From contig JAETQD010000011.1 in the NCBI GenBank assembly GCA_021770825.1, positions 1 through 64,000 of the forward strand: 64,000 nt of DNA. Direction: 5' to 3'. Positions 30,861 through 39,730 of the stretch are shown piece after piece; position 1 is the first letter of the stretch; each line of letters begins with the position of its first letter. Both the position numbers and the translations under genes were made by a program. The notes under the pieces were generated by a model. That model searched no databases. It was not told the origin of the DNA and saw nothing but the letters and a program-made list of their open reading frames with translations. Origin of the DNA: Clostridium sp. Its GTDB lineage: Bacteria; Bacillota; Clostridia; Lachnospirales; Lachnospiraceae.

Positions 30861-32543
30861 TTACTCCACATACATTCCGCCGATTCCCATTCCGCCGTGG
30901 CTGGATTCCAGGTCCAGTCCTGCAAGCTCGCTGTTATAGATTGCCAGGGTGCTTGTCACTGTAAGCGGAACATAAACAGCCTCGTCATGGAAGCTCTGCA
31001 TGATATAATCAAAGTTCTCCTGAAGCTTCACAGAATCTGCCTGGCTTAAGCAGTCCAGCATAATATCATCCAGCTCTGACTTGTTGCTCATGCCCTTCTG
31101 GACGGTATTGAACTTGTCTCCGTCAGTGGCCATGGCTGCCAGCGTTGCGTAGGGCTCATAGGAGCCGCCCCAGGAGCTGTAAATCAGTACGCCAAACTCT
31201 CCGGCCGCCCAGTTCTGACGGTATACCTGGCTGTCCTGGGGAACGATATTGAGCTGGATTCCGGCCTGTGCATACTGGGACTGTAAAATCAGTCCGATGT
31301 CTCTGTCATTGGTTACGGAGGCGTCATAGATCAAATCCAGCTCCAGATTTTTTCCATCCTTGGAGCGCACCTTGCTGTCTCCTTCATAGACCCATCCGGC
31401 CTCATCCAAAAGCGCATTGGCTTTATCCAAATCATAAGAATAGGGGGCTATTCCCACATTGGTATAGGGTACGTCTGTGGAGAAATATGCCGTTGCGGGC
31501 TTTTGAAGTCCTCCGAAGATTCCCTCAGAAATGGCCGTGTTGTCTGTGGCATATTCCAGGGCAAGACGCACATTCACGTCTCCCGTGATCTCTCCGCCTG
31601 TGTTGATATTCAGGTTGGAAATACTGGTGGTGGGAGCCATCTCCGTTTTAAATCCGGCCGCTTCCATTTCCTTATACATATCTGCAGTAATCTGGGTGGA
31701 ATCCACCATCACATCGATTTCCCCTGCCTTCAAAGCAGTGGCCGCCGTGTTGACATCGGGAATTACCACAGCCTTCATATACTGGAACTTTGGCTTCTCA
31801 CCCCAGTAATTTTCATTTCTCTCAAACAGGGCATACTGGTCTGCCACATACTCCTTTAACACCCACATACCGGTTCCAATGGGCTCTGTAATTCCGTTGT
31901 CATAGGGGTCACCCTCTGCGGGGAATCCGTTTTCGCCCAGCATTACCAGCGGACGGCTGAAGGTGAAGTCATTTAACAGAGAGTTGCAGGGGGTATTGAG
32001 ATTCAGCACCAGGGTCAGATCATCCGGTGTTTCCACACTCTCTAAGGACGCCAGGGAATTTAAGAAGGAGTAGCTGTCCGCATGGTTTGCCACAGCTTCA
32101 ATATTCTTTTTGGCAATTGCCGAGTTAAAGTCGGTTCCATCACTGAATTTTACGCCTTCTCTCAGGTGGAAGGTATAGGTGAGTCCGTCGGTGGAGATAT
32201 CCCAGCTTTCTGCCAGCTCCGGCACCACGGCGCCCTTTTCCAGCGCTACCAGGCTTTCATATACCCAGTCCTGGGCGGCCATCTGGCTCTTCATGGTGTG
32301 CGGGTTCAAATCTCCCACGTCCTTGGCCATCCGGACAACCAGAGTGTCCTTTTCGGTGCCTGCGGCCTCTTCCTGCGCCGTTTCCCCGGCAGTCTCGGAT
32401 TCCTGGTCCGTCTGGCTTTCAGCGGCCTGTGTACTCTCTTCTGCCGCCGGAGTCGTCTGTGTGTTTTGAGTGTTCTGCCCGCCGCACGCTGCCAGAGATA
32501 AGCTCATGGCCGCTGCAAGCAAAACTGTAATTCGTTTTTTCAT
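30861..32543 (-). CDS. nikA: Extracytoplasmic binding lipoprotein of the Nik/Opp type
   Basis: The 560-residue protein has a lipoprotein signal (MKKRITVLLAAAMSLSLAAC, the Cys being lipidated) and a Gln/Thr/Glu-rich linker. A family 5 solute-binding domain follows: LTYTFHLREGVKFSDGTDF, then IGTGMWVLKEY and FERNENYWGEKPK, which closely resembles NikA. It captures a metal chelate or peptide outside the membrane and delivers it to NikBC. The ATG at 32543 fits the AAGGAAGG site best; an ATG at 32549 is an alternative. A cobalamin riboswitch with two terminators controls it, so cobalt (or nickel) is the likely cargo, but a peptide is possible. Confidence 0.85.
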   Translation of the reverse strand: MKKRITVLLAAAMSLSLAACGGQNTQNTQTTPAAEESTQAAESQTDQESETAGETAQEEAAGTEKDTLVVRMAKDVGDLNPHTMKSQMAAQDWVYESLVALEKGAVVPELAESWDISTDGLTYTFHLREGVKFSDGTDFNSAIAKKNIEAVANHADSYSFLNSLASLESVETPDDLTLVLNLNTPCNSLLNDFTFSRPLVMLGENGFPAEGDPYDNGITEPIGTGMWVLKEYVADQYALFERNENYWGEKPKFQYMKAVVIPDVNTAATALKAGEIDVMVDSTQITADMYKEMEAAGFKTEMAPTTSISNLNINTGGEITGDVNVRLALEYATDNTAISEGIFGGLQKPATAYFSTDVPYTNVGIAPYSYDLDKANALLDEAGWVYEGDSKVRSKDGKNLELDLIYDASVTNDRDIGLILQSQYAQAGIQLNIVPQDSQVYRQNWAAGEFGVLIYSSWGGSYEPYATLAAMATDGDKFNTVQKGMSNKSELDDIMLDCLSQADSVKLQENFDYIMQSFHDEAVYVPLTVTSTLAIYNSELAGLDLESSHGGMGIGGMYVE

Positions 32544-32595
32544 GTCCATATTCCTTCCTTTCCCTTCACTCAGGCATAAAATCTTTCTTATGGTA

Positions 32596-32625
32596 CGAAA
32601 AAGGAGCCCATTATGAGCTCCTTCG
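32596..32625 (-). terminator. Second terminator in the nikA leader
   Basis: On the minus strand GGAGCTCATAATGGGCTCC forms a hairpin followed by TTTTTCG. It lies between the riboswitch terminator and the nikA start, so read-through has to pass two terminators. Confidence 0.75.
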
Positions 32626-32629
32626 GTAT

Positions 32630-32661
32630 GCAAAAAACTGCCTTGTCCGGATCCGGACAAG
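32630..32661 (-). terminator. Riboswitch expression-platform terminator
   Basis: A perfect 20-bp palindrome CTTGTCCGGATCCGGACAAG (32642-32661) is followed on the minus strand by GCAGTTTTTTG. It comes directly after the cobalamin aptamer and is its likely off-switch. Confidence 0.8.
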
Positions 32662-32679
32662 ACAAAAGCGCCAACAAAG

Positions 32680-32868
32680 CTTTCACAGGAAGCGTCAACA
32701 ACAGCCAAGCAGGTTTCCTGACTCACAGATCTTCACGTCTTCTGCGCCTTCTCATACTTTTCGTACAATGACATACTGCAGAAACACTCCCTGCTCACAG
32801 TGGCCGGACCGTCCAGGATTTCCACCTGGTTCTCTTTTACCCGGCTTTCTAAAAAGCCGGCACTTAAC
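32680..32868 (-). ncRNA. Cobalamin (B12) riboswitch
   Basis: The minus strand shows the conserved aptamer parts in order: AGGTGGAAATCCTGG, then CGGTCCGGCCACTGTGAGC (the GCCACTG core), variable peripheral stems, and GTCAGGAAACCTGC near the 3' end (about 32705-32723). This is the class I adenosylcobalamin layout. The gene under control is a NikABCDE-like importer. Confidence 0.9.
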
Positions 32869-32891
32869 CGTATTTTTATTTTGTTGTCTCG

Positions 32892-32920
32892 ATTATAAAG
32901 CCTGTTTGTGGAAATGTCCA
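32892..32920 (-). promoter_or_regulatory. Promoter of the riboswitch-nikABCDE operon
   Basis: Minus strand TGGACA (32915-32920), 17 bp, TATAAT (32892-32897). Transcription would start about 20 bases before the aptamer. The promoter lies just behind, and partly touches the region after, the stop codon of the secreted-protein gene at 32933. Confidence 0.8.
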
Positions 32921-32932
32921 GCTTTTTATGGA

Positions 32933-33409
32933 CTATTCTTTCAGAAGGCCATCTATTTCCTTCCAGAGCGCATGGATCTTTTCTACGGATTCCAGCCGTT
33001 CTTTTTTCATATCCAATACCTGCTCCAGAGTATCCAATGCGGTATCAAAATCCTCTTCTTTTGCGGCAGCAGCCGCTTTCTGTCTTAATTCTTTTGCTGT
33101 GGATTCTTCCATGCTCTTACGGATGGCTGTAATCTGGCTTCGAAGTTCTCTGGCTTTTTTCCAGGTCTCCTTGTCAACTTTTAAGGTTCCTGTCTCCTTT
33201 TTTTCGAGACGCATGGATTTATAGGAAGCAGCAGCAGCCTTGTTGTCCTCCTGCAAAGCTTTCAGCTCCTCACCGACCGCTTTCAGTTCGGCACGGACCG
33301 GAGCGGCCGCTTCCTTAAATTCCTTCCTTGTTTCAGCGGCCTGAGCTGGGATGGACATAAAGCACCCCAAAAGAACCGCCGCACATAAAATCCTGAATTT
33401 TTTCTTCAT
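32933..33409 (-). CDS. Secreted coiled-coil protein of unknown function
   Basis: The 158-residue protein has a Sec signal peptide (about 1-24, cut after AQA) and then an almost entirely helical, Lys/Glu/Ala-rich mature part with heptad patterns (RAELKAVGEELKALQEDNKAAAAS, RSQITAIRKSMEES). No known domain or catalytic motif is visible. It resembles small extracytoplasmic stress-type helical proteins only in general form. It is divergent from the two-component system, with a 172-base shared upstream region, so it may be a target of that system. A small CTGCT/AGCAG hairpin lies in its leader. Confidence 0.65.
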   Translation of the reverse strand: MKKKFRILCAAVLLGCFMSIPAQAAETRKEFKEAAAPVRAELKAVGEELKALQEDNKAAAASYKSMRLEKKETGTLKVDKETWKKARELRSQITAIRKSMEESTAKELRQKAAAAAKEEDFDTALDTLEQVLDMKKERLESVEKIHALWKEIDGLLKE

Positions 33410-33518
33410 AATTCAAATTCTCCTTTCTGCTAAACAGCAGTGAATTGTTACATTTTGATTATAGCTGCTTCCATATGGAGATTAACAGGGAATATATGCG
33501 GCAAAAATGAGGTAAACA

Positions 33519-33547
33519 TTTACGAACCTGTAATGACATGGTATGAT
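33519..33547 (+). promoter_or_regulatory. Promoter of the two-component system
   Basis: TTTACG (33519-33524), 17 bp, TATGAT (33542-33547). A GGAGGGG ribosome binding site follows, 5 bases before the ATG at 33582. Confidence 0.5.
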
Positions 33548-33581
33548 GGTAAAAAGCAAAATACTCCTCGGAGGGGAAACC

Positions 33582-34286
33582 ATGCAAAAACTAATTTATA
33601 TCGCCGACGATGAGCACAGTATACGGCAGATGACGAAAACCTTTTTAGAAAGCGAAGGATATACAGTAGAGACCTTTTCAAACGGAGCAGAGCTGCGCCA
33701 GGCAATTCAGAAGAAAACTCCCGATATGATTATTCTGGATGTTATGATGCCGGGAGAAGACGGCTTCAGCCTATGTACAGCGTTCCGCCGGGAAAGCAAT
33801 ATTCCAATTATCATTGTTTCCGCAAAAGACAGCCCTTTGGACCGCGTTACAGGAATCACCCTGGGAAGCGATGACTATATCACAAAGCCTTTCCTTCCTC
33901 TGGAGCTGATTGCCCGTGTAAATGCACTGTTCCGGCGTGCGGCGCTGCAAAACCCCGCCAATGAGAAAGAGCTTTCCAATCAGTATACATGCGGCAATTT
34001 AGAGCTTTACCGAATGGAACGAAAGGTTCTGGTGGGAAAGGAAGAGTTTTCTGTGACGCCGGCAGAGTTTGAGTTTCTTCTATATTTGATAGAGCGTGAG
34101 GATATGGCTGTATCAAAGGAAGAGCTGACAGAATGTTTACAGGAATGTAAGTGGATGAAGGAGGAGCAGAGAATGTCAGACGATCTGGTCAAGCGGCTCA
34201 GGAAAAAATTAAAGACAAAAGGTGCCACAGCCAGAGTTGAAACTGTATGGGGCTATGGCTACCGGCTCACTGCAAAGAGTATTTAG
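33582..34286 (+). CDS. OmpR-family response regulator
   Basis: The 234-residue regulator has a receiver domain with acidic pocket IADDEH, the phospho-acceptor Asp in ILDVMMPGEDG near residue 55, the switch Ser/Thr in IIVSAKDS and Lys in YITKPF. A C-terminal winged helix follows (MSDDLVKRLRKKLKTKG, VETVWGYGYRL). ATG 33582 has GGAGGGG just upstream. The stop lies 10 bases before the start of its kinase. The genes controlled are unknown; the divergent secreted protein is a candidate. Confidence 0.92.
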   Translation: MQKLIYIADDEHSIRQMTKTFLESEGYTVETFSNGAELRQAIQKKTPDMIILDVMMPGEDGFSLCTAFRRESNIPIIIVSAKDSPLDRVTGITLGSDDYITKPFLPLELIARVNALFRRAALQNPANEKELSNQYTCGNLELYRMERKVLVGKEEFSVTPAEFEFLLYLIEREDMAVSKEELTECLQECKWMKEEQRMSDDLVKRLRKKLKTKGATARVETVWGYGYRLTAKSI

Positions 34287-34296
34287 GAGGGCCGCC

Positions 34297-35712
34297 ATGG
34301 GACGATGCATGCAGACAAGAATCTTCTGGCCGGTTCTGAGCGTTATTCTGTTTCTGTCAGCAGGAGTATGGATCGCTTTTTCTGCCACCTCGGAACGGTA
34401 TGCCGCTTATACCGCTGAAAAGTATACCTCCGAAATCATTAAAATGGCAGAAGAAGGGAAAAGAACTGTCTATGAAACAGTTTCGGAGCCATTGACCAGA
34501 GAAGAGGAGCGGGAATATTCCAAAGAATTGCTGCAATATGTGAAAGCCCGCATGAAAACAGGGGAGCTCACCGGCAAGCTGTTCGTCTTTAGTTCAAAAT
34601 TCAAACAGGTCTATCCTCAGGCGACGGAAGAAGAGACCATTCCTGAAGGTCTCAGGCGGGCATGCGTGGATCTCCTGATAAAAAATAACGATGCTGAAAG
34701 CATAAAGGAAACCTTTGATATTGATGGAAGCTGCTGGCATGTCCATGTTACAGCATTGAGCACGAAGCAAAATGTACGTGCAAAATATTTTGTGGCGCTG
34801 GCTCAAATGCCGAATATGTCCCTGATGTGGAGCTATATGGGAAAGCTTTTAGCTGGTATTACAGTGGTTACCGTCTGTCTGGCTGCTGTCCTTGTGTGGC
34901 TTGCTGCCAGAAGCATATCACGCCCGTTAAAAAAGTTCTGCCAGCTGGTTCAATCTTCGGAATCTGGCAAAACTTTTCAAATTGAGGAAACATATTCCCT
35001 TTCTGAACTGGAGACTCTCAAAAAAACCTATAATCAGCTGGAAGCCGGAATCCGGCAAAGTCAGGAGGCGAAGGAGCGTTTTTTCCAAAATGTATCCCAC
35101 GATTTAAGAACGCCTCTGGCTTCCATTATAGGCTACGCGCAGGGGATTCAGTGCGGCATAATGAAAGATCCGCAGGCAGCTGCCGGGATCATTATGACGG
35201 AAAGCATACGCATGAAAAATCTGGTGGAAAGTATTCTGACGCTGACGAAAATGGATAATCAGGAGCTGCCGCTTCACCTGGTGGAAATTGATCTGGAAGA
35301 ATTTCTCGAGGAACGGCTGGATGCACTGAAGGGAATGGCCGGAGAGTGTCAGCTCAGGCTGGAAACGGAAGCAGAAAATTTAACCATTTGCACGGATCCG
35401 GAACTTCTGAGCCGTATTGTCCAAAATGTAATTTCCAACTGCATCCGGTATGCAAAACAGCAGGTTCTTGTTCGTCTGGAAGCAGAGAGCACATGGGCCG
35501 TAATCCATGTGGAAGACGACGGCCCCGGGTTCATGGAAGAAGATCTTCCTCACGTATTTGAACGATTCTATCAGGGCAGGCGGGGCGGCTTCGGAATAGG
35601 CCTTTCTTTTGTATGGTCCGGAATGGATTATCTTGGCGGCAGGGTAGAAATCGGAAACCTGAAGCTACCTCTGCACGGAGCCTTTTACCATCTGTATTTT
35701 CCTGTTGCATAA
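34297..35712 (+). CDS. Membrane sensor histidine kinase
   Basis: The 471-residue kinase has membrane helices at about 8-28 and 182-204 enclosing an extracytoplasmic sensor domain of about 150 residues, then a HAMP domain. The HisKA motif FFQNVSHDLRTPLASIIGY (phospho-acceptor His) lies near residue 265, followed by an HATPase domain with the N-box IVQNVISNCIRYA, the G1 box VEDDGPGF and GFGIGLSFV. The start ATG at 34297 has GGAGG 6 bases upstream. A longer frame would overlap the regulator gene. The signal sensed is unknown. Confidence 0.92.
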   Translation: MGRCMQTRIFWPVLSVILFLSAGVWIAFSATSERYAAYTAEKYTSEIIKMAEEGKRTVYETVSEPLTREEEREYSKELLQYVKARMKTGELTGKLFVFSSKFKQVYPQATEEETIPEGLRRACVDLLIKNNDAESIKETFDIDGSCWHVHVTALSTKQNVRAKYFVALAQMPNMSLMWSYMGKLLAGITVVTVCLAAVLVWLAARSISRPLKKFCQLVQSSESGKTFQIEETYSLSELETLKKTYNQLEAGIRQSQEAKERFFQNVSHDLRTPLASIIGYAQGIQCGIMKDPQAAAGIIMTESIRMKNLVESILTLTKMDNQELPLHLVEIDLEEFLEERLDALKGMAGECQLRLETEAENLTICTDPELLSRIVQNVISNCIRYAKQQVLVRLEAESTWAVIHVEDDGPGFMEEDLPHVFERFYQGRRGGFGIGLSFVWSGMDYLGGRVEIGNLKLPLHGAFYHLYFPVA

Positions 35713-35799
35713 AGAATTCTGCCCCGCAGGATTCTCTGCCTGCGGCGGAATCGCAACAGCGGCATCTTCCTTTCCGCCGCAGTGCATTCCTGAACTATT

Positions 35800-35855
35800 A
35801 CTCAAAACTGCCTCCTCTGTAATATGCTGTCAGCATAACAGGGGAGGCAGTTTTC
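35800..35855 (-). terminator. Bidirectional terminator between the kinase and SDR genes
   Basis: AAACTGCCTCC pairs with GGGAGGCAGTTTT around an inner ATGCT/AGCAT stem. T-rich stretches flank it on both sides, and it separates two convergent genes. Confidence 0.85.
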
Positions 35856-35860
35856 ATTTT

Positions 35861-36661
35861 TTACCAGGTTCTTGCGCCTAAATTCTTAAATTCACCGACG
35901 GTAGGAACGTGTGTATTCATTCCTCCATCAACTGTCATGCACTGGCCCGTTACATAGGAAGCCTCATCACTGGCCAGATACAGGCACAAATAGCCGATAT
36001 CTTCCGGACATCCATAGCGTTCCACACAAATATTATTCAAGAAAATTTTCTTTACTGCGTCCGGAATGTGCGGTTCATTCTGCGGAGTTACAATCAAACC
36101 CGGTCTGACACAGTTACAGCGGATTCCCTGCTTCCCATACTGTAGCGCCACATGCTGGGTTAACATATCAACGCCGCTCTTTGCACATGCATAGGCAGTT
36201 GCCCCCAGATCTCCTCCCAGAGAAGCCATGGAACCGATATTCACGATACTGCCGCTATGATTTTTTGTCATATACGGAAGCACGGTTTTAATCATATAAA
36301 AGGTACCCCGGAGGTCTGTCTCAATAATATCATCAAACATCTTCATGCTGACTTCATCAACTTTTCCATCCGGTAAGCCCACATTGGAAGCATTATTGAT
36401 CAGAATGTCAATCTTTCCGTATTTTTCTTCGGTCGCCTTAAACAGCTCTTCAATTGTGTCTTCCTTCGTTAAATCCACAAACTGATAGAATGCCTCTCCG
36501 CCGGCTTCCCGGATTTCACGGACAACTGCCTCCCCGTTTTCCTTTCTGCGTCCGCATACAACTACTTTTGCGCCTTCCTTCGCAAATAATTTTGCAGTAC
36601 CCAGGCCAATGCCACTGGTAGAGCCTGTAACAATCGCTGTTTTGTCTTGTAATCTCGGCAT
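35861..36661 (-). CDS. Short-chain dehydrogenase/reductase
   Basis: This classical SDR (266 residues) has the cofactor motif TGSTSGIGLG near residue 12, NNAS near 90, the catalytic Ser in VNIGSMAS, and the Tyr-Lys pair in AYACAKSG near 158. An Arg in VCGRRKENG after strand 2 suggests NADP(H) rather than NAD. The YVTGQCMTVDGG end is typical. General resemblance to bacterial 7-alpha-hydroxysteroid dehydrogenases is seen (GIRCNCVRPGL, DEASYVTG), but the substrate cannot be read from sequence. It follows spoVG by 24 bases in the glgC-glgD-spoVG operon. Confidence 0.85.
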   Translation of the reverse strand: MPRLQDKTAIVTGSTSGIGLGTAKLFAKEGAKVVVCGRRKENGEAVVREIREAGGEAFYQFVDLTKEDTIEELFKATEEKYGKIDILINNASNVGLPDGKVDEVSMKMFDDIIETDLRGTFYMIKTVLPYMTKNHSGSIVNIGSMASLGGDLGATAYACAKSGVDMLTQHVALQYGKQGIRCNCVRPGLIVTPQNEPHIPDAVKKIFLNNICVERYGCPEDIGYLCLYLASDEASYVTGQCMTVDGGMNTHVPTVGEFKNLGARTW

Positions 36662-36685
36662 AATGTTGTAACTCCTTCCTGTTTC

Positions 36686-36961
36686 CTATTCTTCCTGTGC
36701 CGCTTCCAGCGTTGTTGTCTCATATTTATTGAGAATCACATTCTGAATCATATCGCGGGTATTGGAATTGATCGGATGAGCGATATCGCGGTATTCCCCA
36801 TCGGCTGCTTTTCTGCTTGGCATCGCAATGAACAGCCCCTTTTCCCCTTCAATTACCTTGATATCATGAATTACAAATTCATTATCCAATGTAATAGAAA
36901 CAATCGCTTTCATTTTGCCTTCTTTTTCAATCTTTCTCACACGTACATCTGTTACCTGCAT
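36686..36961 (-). CDS. spoVG: Septation/sporulation regulator SpoVG
   Basis: A 91-residue SpoVG protein: [11 protein letters not shown] start, [19 protein letters not shown] core, and [21 protein letters not shown], the family hallmark. SpoVG is a small dimeric RNA/DNA-binding protein that affects sporulation, capsule and virulence genes in Firmicutes. The ATG at 36961 is preferred over 36985 because GGGGAGG lies 6 bases upstream. It sits 39 bases after glgD and before an SDR gene, instead of the usual purR/glmU neighbourhood of Bacillus. Confidence 0.95.
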   Translation of the reverse strand: MQVTDVRVRKIEKEGKMKAIVSITLDNEFVIHDIKVIEGEKGLFIAMPSRKAADGEYRDIAHPINSNTRDMIQNVILNKYETTTLEAAQEE

Positions 36962-37000
36962 AAATAACCTCCCCGATTCATACAACCTTACTATGAATCT

Positions 37001-38122
37001 TTATAATGTATATCTCTCATTCTTTTCGACAACAATTTTTATGTCGTCCGGCTGCCCGATATATGTGGTATTAGCACGGATGGTATCACGGCTTTCCACA
37101 ATGCAATTCTCAATGACCGTATTGTCCCCAATGTAAACGTCATTCAGAATAATCGAGTTCTTAATCACACAGTTGTTTCCGATATAAACCTTTTTAAACA
37201 GTACGGAATTTTCCACAGTACCATTTAAAATACAGCCGCTGGAAACGAGACTGTTTTTGACAACTGCTCCGGGATTGTATTTGGCCGGGGGCAGATCGTC
37301 CACCTTGGAGTAAATGTCCGGATACTCTTTAAAGAAGTAATTGCGGACCTCCGGTTTTAAGAAATCCATATTGGTCTGGTAGTAGGAATCCACGGAAGCG
37401 ATGTTGTTCCAGTAGGATTCCAGCTTATAGGCATAAATCCGTTTCAGATTCTTATAGCGCACCAGAATATCCTGTACGAAATCATAGCGGTCTTCATTGG
37501 CGCAGCGCTCAATCAGCTCAATGAGCTGACGGCGGCGGATTACGTAAATACCGCAGGAGATGGTGGTGGAATCTGCAATCATGGGTTTCTCTTCAAATTC
37601 CAGGATTCTTCCGTCTGCGTTTGTCTTTACGATACCGAATCTGGTCACATCCACATCGGCCGGCATATCCTTACATACAATTGTGATATCGGCTTTTTTC
37701 TCAATGTGGTACTCCAGCACCTTGTTATAGTCCAGTTTATAGATTCCATCGCCGGCTGCGATTACCACATACGGCTCATGGCTTTTCTTTAAGAAATCCA
37801 GATTCTGGTAGAGGGCATCTGCGGTTCCCCGGTACCAGTCACTGTGCTCGGCTGTGATGGTTGGCGTAAACACATACATGCCGCCCTGTTTTCTTCCGAA
37901 ATCCCACCATTTGGAAGAACTTAAATGTTCATTCAAGGAGCGGGAATTATACTGCGTCAAAACTGCAACGCTCTGTATATGGGAGTTGCTCATATTGCTC
38001 AAAGCAAAGTCAACGCTCCGGAAACTTCCTGCGATTGGCATTGCTGCAATGGCTCTTTTTTTGGAAAGCTCCCGCATACGTTTGCTGTTGCCGCCCGCTA
38101 AAACAATACCGATTGCTCTCAT
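37001..38122 (-). CDS. glgD: Glucose-1-phosphate adenylyltransferase regulatory subunit GlgD
   Basis: The 373-residue protein has the nucleotidyltransferase fold with the altered N-terminal loop [13 protein letters not shown] and a C-terminal left-handed beta helix ([21 protein letters not shown]). GlgD is a non-catalytic or weakly active partner of GlgC that changes its allosteric properties in Firmicutes. The start overlaps the glgC stop by 4 bases. It is cotranscribed from the promoter at 39454-39482. Confidence 0.95.
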   Translation of the reverse strand: MRAIGIVLAGGNSKRMRELSKKRAIAAMPIAGSFRSVDFALSNMSNSHIQSVAVLTQYNSRSLNEHLSSSKWWDFGRKQGGMYVFTPTITAEHSDWYRGTADALYQNLDFLKKSHEPYVVIAAGDGIYKLDYNKVLEYHIEKKADITIVCKDMPADVDVTRFGIVKTNADGRILEFEEKPMIADSTTISCGIYVIRRRQLIELIERCANEDRYDFVQDILVRYKNLKRIYAYKLESYWNNIASVDSYYQTNMDFLKPEVRNYFFKEYPDIYSKVDDLPPAKYNPGAVVKNSLVSSGCILNGTVENSVLFKKVYIGNNCVIKNSIILNDVYIGDNTVIENCIVESRDTIRANTTYIGQPDDIKIVVEKNERYTL

Positions 38123-39393
38123 ACGTTTCCACCTGCCTTTACTATGTAACCGCCGCTTTCGAGCTTGCCGTCCTGGTAGTCCTCTGCTGTTGTCACGCCT
38201 GAAATTGCTGTATTCTTTCCGATTTCGACTCCCTCAGGAATCACAGAATGCTCACCCACAGTCACCAGGTCAAACTGGTATACCTTCGGGTCGTATTTGC
38301 TGGGGGCATACTCGCCGACACCAAGATGTGCTCCTGCGCCCACCTTGACATCCTCTGCCACAATGGCCTTTTCCACCACGGCGCCTGCACCGATCACAGA
38401 ATCCTGCATAATAATGGAATCCTTTACCACGGCACCCGGCTCAATCACAACGCCGGAACCGATTACGGAATTGGCCACCTCTCCGTAGATTTCTGTACCC
38501 TCGCCGATAATGCTCTTTCCTACCTTTGCATCGGAGGAGATGTACTGAGGCGGAATTCTGTCGCTCTTTGTATAGATTTTCCAGTATTCCTCATAAAGAT
38601 TGAACTCCGGAATAATATCAATTAACTCCATATTGGCTTCCCAATAGGAGCCGAGAGTTCCCACATCTTTCCAGTATCCGTTGTATTCATATGCAAAAAT
38701 ACGGCTTCCGCCGGCATGACAGTAAGGAATAATATGTTTACCAAAATCACAGCCCGGCTCGTCCTTTAACTTCACCAGAGCTTCCTTCAGCACCTTCCAG
38801 CTAAAGATATAAATACCCATGGATGCCAGGTTGCTTCTGGGCTGCGCCGGTTTTTCCTCGAATTCAGTAATCTTATTGGTATCATCCGTAATCAGGATAC
38901 CGAAGCGGCTTGCCTCCTCCATGGGAACCGGCATGGCCGCAATTGTCACATCTGCATTGTTGGCCTTGTGGTATTCAAGCATTACCTCATAGTCCATTTT
39001 ATAGATGTGATCACCGGAAAGAATCAGGACATATTCCGGATTGTAAGACTCCATATACTCCAGGTTCTGATAAATTGCATTTGCAGTTCCCGTGTACCAG
39101 TCACTGCCTTTGCTCTTCTCGTAGGGCGGAAGAATCGTAACGCCTCCCACATTTCGATCCAGGTCCCACGGTATACCAATCCCTATATGCGCGTTCAAAC
39201 GCAGCGGCTGGTATTGGGTCAGAACTCCAACGGTATCAACGCCAGAATTAATGCAGTTGCTAAGCGGGAAATCGATAATTCTGTATTTTCCGCCAAATGA
39301 TACTGCCGGCTTTGCCACTTTCTGCGTCAAAACTCCGAGGCGGCTTCCCTGACCTCCTGCCAACAGCATTGCTATCATTTCTTTTTTAACCAT
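38119..39393 (-). CDS. glgC: Glucose-1-phosphate adenylyltransferase GlgC
   Basis: The 424-residue enzyme makes ADP-glucose from ATP and glucose 1-phosphate for glycogen synthesis. The catalytic loop [21 protein letters not shown] is at residues 10-30 with the conserved [10 protein letters not shown] near 125 and EFEEKP near 185. A C-terminal beta helix with hexapeptide repeats follows ([20 protein letters not shown]). The length is typical. It is the first gene of glgC-glgD-spoVG-SDR. Confidence 0.97.
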   Translation of the reverse strand: MVKKEMIAMLLAGGQGSRLGVLTQKVAKPAVSFGGKYRIIDFPLSNCINSGVDTVGVLTQYQPLRLNAHIGIGIPWDLDRNVGGVTILPPYEKSKGSDWYTGTANAIYQNLEYMESYNPEYVLILSGDHIYKMDYEVMLEYHKANNADVTIAAMPVPMEEASRFGILITDDTNKITEFEEKPAQPRSNLASMGIYIFSWKVLKEALVKLKDEPGCDFGKHIIPYCHAGGSRIFAYEYNGYWKDVGTLGSYWEANMELIDIIPEFNLYEEYWKIYTKSDRIPPQYISSDAKVGKSIIGEGTEIYGEVANSVIGSGVVIEPGAVVKDSIIMQDSVIGAGAVVEKAIVAEDVKVGAGAHLGVGEYAPSKYDPKVYQFDLVTVGEHSVIPEGVEIGKNTAISGVTTAEDYQDGKLESGGYIVKAGGNV

Positions 39394-39453
39394 GATATCA
39401 CCTCTTGCTGCTCATTTTGTCCCATACACTAGTTATATATAGATGGTGTAATT

Positions 39454-39482
39454 ATTATAGCATATTTTTTGGAGAATGTGAA
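39454..39482 (-). promoter_or_regulatory. Promoter of the glgC operon
   Basis: Minus strand TTCACA (39477-39482), 17 bp, TATAAT (39454-39459). The AT-rich stretch at 39483-39600 upstream is otherwise gene-free. Confidence 0.75.
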
Positions 39483-39653
39483 CAAATTTTTATCAGATTT
39501 AAGTCCGTTTTTGTGTATTTTCTGATATTTTACACTTAATTTTGTTAAAAAAACCTTCATAATACTACATCTTGTGTCATTTTTCTCTATTTTCTATCAA
39601 TATCCTGCACCACCGTTTACAAATGTAACTTAAGGCGATCCCCGCGGAGCGTT

Positions 39654-39690
39654 TTTGTATCATAGGGAACGAAGTTTTCTATGATACAAA
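39654..39690. repeat. Inverted repeat, possibly part of a dispersed element
   Basis: TTTGTATCATAG and CTATGATACAAA form a 12-bp stem around a 13-base loop. It runs directly into the next hairpin, sharing its last AAA. It is not needed as a terminator for any gene, so it may be a repeated element. Confidence 0.5.
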
Positions 39691-39723
39691 TGCGCCAGGG
39701 AACATTTCTGCCCTGGCGCATTT
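39688..39723 (-). terminator. Terminator of the serine hydrolase/M20 operon
   Basis: AAATGCGCCAGGG and CCCTGGCGCATTT form a 13-bp stem with a 10-base loop, 7 bases after the M20 stop codon. Confidence 0.8.
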
Positions 39724-39730
39724 CTCTCTA

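Noticed and set aside
32544..32726. In-frame extension of the nikA gene upstream to 32726
   Set aside because: The extension runs through two terminators and the 3' end of the cobalamin aptamer. A lipoprotein signal and ribosome binding site mark the true start near 32543.
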